DNA of 18,922 nt from the NCBI GenBank assembly GCA_964466745.1, contig CAYXOX010000051.1, positions 1 to 18,922 of the forward strand, read 5' to 3'. A program made the translations under genes and the position numbers. This stretch comes from CAYXOX01 sp964466745 (GTDB taxonomy: Bacteria > Pseudomonadota > Alphaproteobacteria > Rhodobacterales > Rhodobacteraceae). The notes below the pieces were generated by a model that did not search any database, had not been told where the DNA came from, and saw only the letters and a list, made by a program, of their open reading frames with translations. Shown in pieces: positions 14,762-18,922 of this stretch. Position 1 is the first letter of the stretch. Each line of letters starts with the position of its first letter.

Positions 14762-15913
14762 TCAGGCCCGCTCGGCCATCGCGTCGCGGAAACGTTCGAA
14801 AAGATAGTAGCTGTCCTGGGGGCCCGGGCTCGCCTCGGGATGGTACTGCACCGAGAAGACCGGGCGATCCCGCATCCGAATTCCGCAATTCGACCCGTCG
14901 AAGAGCGAGACATGGGTTTCTTCCACGCCGTCAGGAAGCGTCTGGCTGTCCACGGTGAAGCCGTGGTTCATCGAGGTGATTTCCACCTTGCCGGTGGTGA
15001 GATCCTTCACCGGGTGGTTCGCGCCGTGGTGCCCGTGGTTCATCTTCACCGTGCGCGCCCCGAGCGCGAGCGCCAGCATCTGGTGACCGAGGCAGATGCC
15101 GAAAACCGGCACATCGGCGGACAGCACCTCCCGGATGGTGGGCACGGCATAGGCACCCGTCGCCGCGGGGTCGCCCGGGCCGTTGGAAAGAAACACCCCG
15201 TCCGGCTTCTGGGCGAGCACATCCTCCGCGGTCGATTGCGCGGGCATCACCGTCACGTCGCAGCCGGCACTGGCAAGGCAGCGCAGAATGTTGCGCTTCG
15301 CCCCGTAATCGATGGCCACCACCTTCGGCCCGCCGGGCGCCTTGCGGGCGAACCCTTCGGGCCAGGCCCAGCGGATTTCATCCCAGCGATAGGATTGCCG
15401 GCAGGTGACCTCGGACGCGAGATCGAGCCCCACGAGCCCCGGAAAGGCCCGCGCCCGGCCCACGAGCGCCTCGATGTCGAAGGCCCCGGCCGGATCATGC
15501 TGCAGCGCGACATGCGGTGCGCCCTGCTGGCGGATCGCGCGGGTCAGCCGGCGCGTGTCGATCCCGCCGATGCCTATGCGGCCGTTGCGCTCCAGCCAGT
15601 CGGAGAGGCGCCCCGCTGAACGCCAGTTCGACGGTTCGGTCGGCGACCACCGCACGACGGCCCCGGCAGCGGCCGGAACGCCGGCCTCCTCGTCTTCCGC
15701 GGTGACCCCGGTGTTCCCGATATGCGGGAAGGTGAAGGTCACGATCTGCCCGGCGTAGGAAGGATCGGTCAGGATTTCCTGGTAGCCCGTCATGGCCGTG
15801 TTGAAGCACAACTCGGCCTCGGCAGTGCCCGTGGCGCCGAAGCCCTGCCCGAAGAAAAGCGTGCCGTCCGCAAGCGCAAGGCAGGCGGTCGGGCGATCGG
15901 ATTGAGCGGCCAT
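14762..15913 (-). CDS. carA: Carbamoyl-phosphate synthase small (glutaminase) subunit
   Basis: 383 residues, normal for CarA. It hydrolyses glutamine and channels ammonia to the large subunit CarB, making carbamoyl phosphate for arginine and pyrimidine synthesis in the cytoplasm. The N-terminal domain has LCFNTAMTGYQEILTDPSY (35-53) and FTFPHIGNTG (60-69). The C-terminal class I amidotransferase domain has SNGPGDP (243-249), nucleophile Cys274 in GICLGHQ, HGHHGANHPV (293-302), and His358/Glu360 in QYHPE. ATG 15913 gives the expected family N-terminus. No carB lies in the window; the next gene downstream is the unrelated glycosyltransferase. It is divergent from the GatB/YqeY gene, each with its own promoter candidate. 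Confidence 0.97.
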   Translation of the reverse strand: MAAQSDRPTACLALADGTLFFGQGFGATGTAEAELCFNTAMTGYQEILTDPSYAGQIVTFTFPHIGNTGVTAEDEEAGVPAAAGAVVRWSPTEPSNWRSAGRLSDWLERNGRIGIGGIDTRRLTRAIRQQGAPHVALQHDPAGAFDIEALVGRARAFPGLVGLDLASEVTCRQSYRWDEIRWAWPEGFARKAPGGPKVVAIDYGAKRNILRCLASAGCDVTVMPAQSTAEDVLAQKPDGVFLSNGPGDPAATGAYAVPTIREVLSADVPVFGICLGHQMLALALGARTVKMNHGHHGANHPVKDLTTGKVEITSMNHGFTVDSQTLPDGVEETHVSLFDGSNCGIRMRDRPVFSVQYHPEASPGPQDSYYLFERFRDAMAERA

Positions 15914-15952
15914 GGTGGAACAGTCCCCGAATTGCGCGGCGCGCGCGTGCGG

Positions 15953-15981
15953 AACCTAGAGGCCTCCGGACGGGCGGTCAA
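15953..15981 (-). promoter_or_regulatory. Candidate carA promoter
   Basis: Minus-strand TTGACC (15976-15981) and TAGGTT (15953-15958) are 17 bases apart. The -35 matches at five of six positions; the -10 is weak (three of six), as is common in GC-rich alphaproteobacteria. A start near 15945 leaves a leader of about 32 bases, too short for an attenuator. Confidence 0.45.
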
Positions 15982-16041
15982 GCACCGCAGGCAGGAAGTT
16001 TATTTACATTATTTCAAGGGCTTGATGCGGCAGAAGGGGCG

Positions 16042-16070
16042 TTGCGAGGCCCGGCCACTTTCGCTATGTT
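16042..16070 (+). promoter_or_regulatory. Candidate promoter of the GatB/YqeY-domain gene
   Basis: TTGCGA (16042-16047) and TATGTT (16065-16070) with 17-base spacing, each matching four of six consensus positions. Transcription would start near 16077, about 33 bases before the ATG at 16110. Confidence 0.45.
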
Positions 16071-16109
16071 CGGGCTTTGCAATGGCCTATTCGGGGATGG
16101 GATAGACCG

Positions 16110-16580
16110 ATGACCCTTCGTGACAGAATCAATGCGGCGCTCAAGGACGCGATGAAGGCAAAGGATGCCGAACGGCTTTCCACACTGCGCCTCATCAACG
16201 CCGCCATCAAGGACCGCGACATCGCCGCGCGCAGCGACGCCGAGGGCGAGGCCGGCTCGGAGGGTGTGAGCGACGCCGACGTGCTCGCCATCCTCGGCCG
16301 CATGGTCAAGCAGCGGCAGGACAGCGTGCGCGCCTACGAAGAGGGCGGGCGGCTGGAACTCGCCGCAAAGGAAAGCGAGGAAATCTCGATCATCGAGGAG
16401 TTCCTTCCGCGGCAGCTTTCCGAAGACGAGAGCCGCAAGGCGATCGACCGTGCGATCAACGATACCGGGGCGGCCTCGATCCGGGACATGGGCAAGGTCA
16501 TGGGCGCGCTCAAGGCGCAATACGCCGGGCAGATGGATTTCGGCCGGGTCGGCCCGATCGTGCGCGAACGCCTCGCCTGA
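16110..16580 (+). CDS. GatB/YqeY domain-containing protein
   Basis: 156 residues, the usual length for stand-alone YqeY proteins, which are homologous to the C-terminal tRNA-binding part of the amidotransferase subunit GatB. Seen: TLRDRINAALKDAMKAKD (2-19), TLRLINAAIKDRDI, MVKQRQDSVRAYEEGGR, EEISIIEEFLPRQLSEDE and the C-terminal DMGKVMGALKAQYAGQMDF. The role in the cell is not settled; a link to tRNA-dependent amidation or translation is the usual suggestion. ATG 16110 is preferred over the upstream ATG at 16077 because family similarity starts at MTLRDRI. In several alphaproteobacteria this gene is divergent from carA, as here. It converges on the glycosyltransferase-like gene with 16 bases between the two stop codons. 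Confidence 0.93.
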   Translation: MTLRDRINAALKDAMKAKDAERLSTLRLINAAIKDRDIAARSDAEGEAGSEGVSDADVLAILGRMVKQRQDSVRAYEEGGRLELAAKESEEISIIEEFLPRQLSEDESRKAIDRAINDTGAASIRDMGKVMGALKAQYAGQMDFGRVGPIVRERLA

Positions 16581-16610
16581 GCGGCGCGCGGCCCGGTTAC
16601 ACCGCGCCGC
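16581..16610. terminator. GC-rich hairpin between convergent stop codons
   Basis: GCGGCGCG (16581-16588) and CGCGCCGC (16603-16610) form a perfect eight-base stem around a 14-base loop. It begins right after the YqeY TGA and includes the TAA of the convergent gene (16597-16599). It could slow transcription in both directions, but lacks a T tract on either side. Confidence 0.4.
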
Positions 16611-17574
16611 GCATCCGAAGCCCCCGAAGCGGAAAATCGCGGGCGATCTGCGCGAGCCGCGAGGACTCTTCGATCGCCTGGGAGGCCACGTAGCGCTGCT
16701 TGAAGCCGCCCTGGCCGCGGCGCAGTTGCACGTTCTCGCCGTGGTTGATGAGGTAGATCACGAGCGCCGCGTCGAGATGGGCGGGCCGAAGGCCGGCCAT
16801 GGCGAAGGCATGCGCGAACATCCGGTGTCGGTGCCCGACGGAACGGGCCAGCCACTCGATCCCCGCACCTCCCGCCGCCGTCTCCACCGGCAGCCCGGCG
16901 CAGCTTCCGCAGAGCTTCCAGAACGGGCGCCGGCCCGGCTCGGCGAAACTGCGGCGGCCGGCATCGGCGACGCGTCCGGTCGCGGCGTCGAGCATCAGCC
17001 CGCCGTCGAGCAGGTAGCCTGTGCCGGCGTGGGGCGCGACATGCTCGAGGTAGTCGCGCCGGGCGATGTCGTCGGCGTCGAACGGCACGAAGACGACACG
17101 CCCGTGGCCGATCTCCGGCACCGCACGGGCCATGGCGGAAAGCTTGGCCATCTGGTCCGAGCCGGCGACGTCGGCCTCGAAGGGAAGAAACCGGATCCGC
17201 GGGTCCGATGCCAAGGGCTCCGGCAGGGCCGGCCGGTCCTGGCCGGCAAGAAGGCAGGTCCACTCGGGCGCAGACTGCGCGGCAAGGCTGCCGAGCGTGC
17301 GCGCGAGGTTGCGCTCGACCAGTGGCCAGTCGGCCGTTCTCACACGCCCGACAAGCGGGATCGCGAAGACGAAATGCCAGGGCGGCAGCGGCGTGGCCGG
17401 CGTGGCGCGCGCCTTGCGCAGCGCGAGGGCGGCCTCCTCGGCAGGTGTGAGGCTGAAGATCGCCCGCGCAGCGCCTGCCCCCGCGAGATCGAGCGTGGCG
17501 CGCAGGGCCGTGCGACGCAGCTTCCGAAGGCTGCCCTGCTCGCGCGAGCGGTCGCGGGCGGGGGGGGAGGCCAA
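16597..17574 (-). CDS. Putative glycosyltransferase-like protein
   Basis: About 325 residues. After a basic N-terminus (SLRKLRRTALR) comes a strand WHFVFAIPLVGR (66-77), a GT-A-like first half with EWTCLLAGQDRP (104-114), and VVFVPFDADDIARRDYLEHV (160-179), whose DADD (166-169) fits the metal-binding DxD of nucleotide-sugar transferases and resembles the putative rhamnosyltransferase family; identity is tentative. There is no membrane span. No ATG is available near the N-terminus. TTG at 17574, four bases past the DUF2244 stop, is the best start by context but has a poor Shine-Dalgarno, and an eight-G run (17560-17567) just inside could hide a frame error. It follows ctaD and DUF2244 on the same strand, suggesting cotranscription with no obvious functional tie. 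Confidence 0.62.
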   Translation of the reverse strand: MASPPARDRSREQGSLRKLRRTALRATLDLAGAGAARAIFSLTPAEEAALALRKARATPATPLPPWHFVFAIPLVGRVRTADWPLVERNLARTLGSLAAQSAPEWTCLLAGQDRPALPEPLASDPRIRFLPFEADVAGSDQMAKLSAMARAVPEIGHGRVVFVPFDADDIARRDYLEHVAPHAGTGYLLDGGLMLDAATGRVADAGRRSFAEPGRRPFWKLCGSCAGLPVETAAGGAGIEWLARSVGHRHRMFAHAFAMAGLRPAHLDAALVIYLINHGENVQLRRGQGGFKQRYVASQAIEESSRLAQIARDFPLRGLRMRGAV

Positions 17575-17578
17575 CCGG

Positions 17579-18142
17579 CTACCCGCGCGCCCGCGCAAGC
17601 TGACGGTGCAGATCGTCGTAGAGCCCCTGCCGCTCCTCGGGCGAGAGGAAGGCGCCGAGCTCCACCTCGCGGCCACTGCCCCTGAGCGTGAGGTAGTTCT
17701 CCACCGGCCCGCCGGTCTCGTGCAGCGCCACCTCCACCCAGTAAGGGTTCGACTCCCAGCACTGGCGCGGGCCGCGAGGGTTGTGGCGGACAAGCGCCAC
17801 ACGGTCGTGCCAGAGCCGCAGCTCTTCCAGCACCTCGCCGTCGCGGTAACTGCGCTGCAGCGCCGCCCAGAGCGCCCAGAGCGTGAGCGCGAAGAAGGGC
17901 AGCAGGCCCCAGAGTACCGGAGAGCCGAGCACCGCGAGCAGCGGCACGGCCACGAGCGCACAGGTGACGCCGATGAAGATCACGAAGCCGCGGCGGGGAA
18001 GCGAGCGATACGGCCAGAGGTGAAGCTCGGCCAGCGGACGCTCCGTGTCCGAGTCGCCTGCCGTTCCCGCGCGGCCGAACGCACCAGAGGCGCCCGGATC
18101 CACCGGGCGCCCTTCATCCTTCACGACCCATTCGACGGGCAT
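17579..18142 (-). CDS. DUF2244-family membrane protein
   Basis: 187 residues. The family is widespread in alphaproteobacteria and often encoded near cytochrome oxidase genes; its function is unknown. Seen: ERPLAELHLWPYRSLPRRGF (34-53), typical of the family start, two adjacent membrane helices (about 53-72 and 76-95), then a cytosolic domain with LRLWHDRVALVRHNP and the family-typical WESNPYWVEV, ending GREVELGAFLSPEER. The first 35 residues (MPVEWVVKDEGRPVDPGASG and on) look disordered and may be a lineage extension. ATG 18142 lies 13 bases after the ctaD stop, consistent with one operon. A role in oxidase assembly or quality is only a guess from location. Confidence 0.88.
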   Translation of the reverse strand: MPVEWVVKDEGRPVDPGASGAFGRAGTAGDSDTERPLAELHLWPYRSLPRRGFVIFIGVTCALVAVPLLAVLGSPVLWGLLPFFALTLWALWAALQRSYRDGEVLEELRLWHDRVALVRHNPRGPRQCWESNPYWVEVALHETGGPVENYLTLRGSGREVELGAFLSPEERQGLYDDLHRQLARARG

Positions 18143-18155
18143 CCTGGCGCTGGCC

Positions 18156-18922
18156 TCAGTGCGCGTGTCCCTTGTCCCAGTCCTCGCGCTTCGGGAGCGT
18201 CTCGAAGGTGTGCTCCGGCGGCGGCGAGGGCAAGGTCCATTCCAGGGTATCGGCGTGCTCGTTCCAGTAGTTCGCCTCGCTCACCCGCCGCCCGTAGAGC
18301 AGCGTGTAGGCGATGACGCCGATGAAGAAGAGGAACGAGGCGAACGCGATGAAGGCACCGATCGAGGAGATGTAGTTCCAGTAGGCGAAGGCCTCGGGGT
18401 AGTCGATGTAGCGCCGCGGCATGCCCTGCCGCCCGAGGAAGTGCTGCGGGAAGAAGGTGAGGTTCGAGCCGATGAACATCGCCCAGAAATGCAGCTTGCC
18501 CGCCCACTCGGGATACTGCCGCCCCGACATCTTGCCGATGTAGAAATAGATGCCTGCGAAGATGCAGAAGACAGCACCGAGGCTCATCACGTAGTGGAAG
18601 TGGGCCACCACGTAGTAGGTATCGTGGTAGGCGCGGTCGATCCCGGCCTGGCTGAGCACGATGCCCGTCACCCCGCCCACCGTGAAGAGGAAGAGGAAGC
18701 CGAACGCCCAGAGCATCGGTGTCTTGAACTCCACCGAACCGCCCCACATCGTGGCGATCCAGCTGAAGATCTTGATGCCCGTCGGCACCGCGATCACCAT
18801 TGTGGCCAGCATGAAGTAGCTCTGCTGCGTGAGGCTCATGCCCACCGTGTACATGTGGTGCGCCCAGACCACGAAGCCGAGCACCCCGATCGCCACCATG
18901 GCGTAGACCATCGGCAGGTACC
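18156..18922 (-). CDS. ctaD: Cytochrome c oxidase subunit I, C-terminal part (5' end outside the window)
   Basis: The frame runs to the right edge, so only about 255 C-terminal residues are present. Subunit I of the aa3-type oxidase holds heme a, heme a3 and CuB and reduces oxygen while pumping protons in the cytoplasmic membrane. Seen in order: VWAHHMYTVGM with the two adjacent CuB histidines, IAVPTGIKIFSWIATMWGGS, FLFLFTVGGVTGIVLSQAGID, and YHDTYYVVAHFHYVMSLGAVF with the heme a3 and heme a ligands (HFH), then GMPRRYIDYPEAFAYWN. At least five membrane helices remain. The tail LPSPPPEHTFETLPKREDWD is characteristic of proteobacterial CtaD. The methionine nearest the edge (18911) is internal, not a start. 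DUF2244 follows 13 bases after the stop. Confidence 0.97.
   Translation of the reverse strand, partial: YLPMVYAMVAIGVLGFVVWAHHMYTVGMSLTQQSYFMLATMVIAVPTGIKIFSWIATMWGGSVEFKTPMLWAFGFLFLFTVGGVTGIVLSQAGIDRAYHDTYYVVAHFHYVMSLGAVFCIFAGIYFYIGKMSGRQYPEWAGKLHFWAMFIGSNLTFFPQHFLGRQGMPRRYIDYPEAFAYWNYISSIGAFIAFASFLFFIGVIAYTLLYGRRVSEANYWNEHADTLEWTLPSPPPEHTFETLPKREDWDKGHAH

Noticed and set aside
1..18922. CRISPR arrays, rRNA, riboswitches, toxin-antitoxin pairs
   Set aside because: No regularly spaced repeats, no rRNA or riboswitch signature and no recognisable toxin or antitoxin families were seen on either strand.

Overview
The window looks like part of an alphaproteobacterial chromosome, most likely Rhodobacterales. 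The right half carries high-GC core genes typical of that group: the 3' end of cytochrome c oxidase subunit I followed by a DUF2244 gene, a GatB/YqeY-domain gene divergent from carA, a MOFRL-type glycerate 2-kinase, and a cell-wall-type glycosyltransferase. These assignments rest on motifs read from the translations; no database search was possible.

The window splits at a complete tRNA-Leu(GAG) gene (9401-9487, minus strand). Right of it (9488-18922) the DNA is very GC-rich (line 10081-10140 has 49 G/C of 60) and densely coding: glycerate 2-kinase (+), a HAD phosphatase (-), a divergent GntR/FCD regulator (+), a two-domain GT2 glycosyltransferase (-) whose end overlaps the regulator's end, carA (-), a GatB/YqeY protein (+), and a minus-strand run ctaD (partial) > DUF2244 > glycosyltransferase-like protein.

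Left of the tRNA 3' end (1-9400) the DNA is lower in GC, sharply so at the far left (line 121-180 has 26 G/C of 60), loosely packed, and every recognisable gene is on the minus strand. This looks like accessory DNA, probably a tRNA-associated island. Its main content is a signalling module: a NarL/FixJ-type response regulator (GTG start 7373), a FIST-domain sensor protein (5360-6601) and a 1151-residue soluble hybrid histidine kinase (GAF-GAF-PAS-PAS-PAS-HisKA-HATPase-REC, 1896-5351). FIST next to a hybrid kinase recalls the NosP/NahK nitric-oxide sensing pair. Downstream lie three small overlapping genes (352-1585) joined by TTGA and GTGA stop/start overlaps; two of them read as receiver-like proteins that have lost the phosphorylation residues. 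An orphan 217-residue protein with a perfect Shine-Dalgarno (8220-8873) sits between non-coding stretches that contain inverted repeats and a possible insertion-sequence end. A partial reading frame runs off the left edge.

The most interesting candidate is the whole island module: FIST sensor, soluble hybrid kinase without a visible Hpt partner, DNA-binding regulator, and a translationally coupled cassette of pseudo-receiver proteins.
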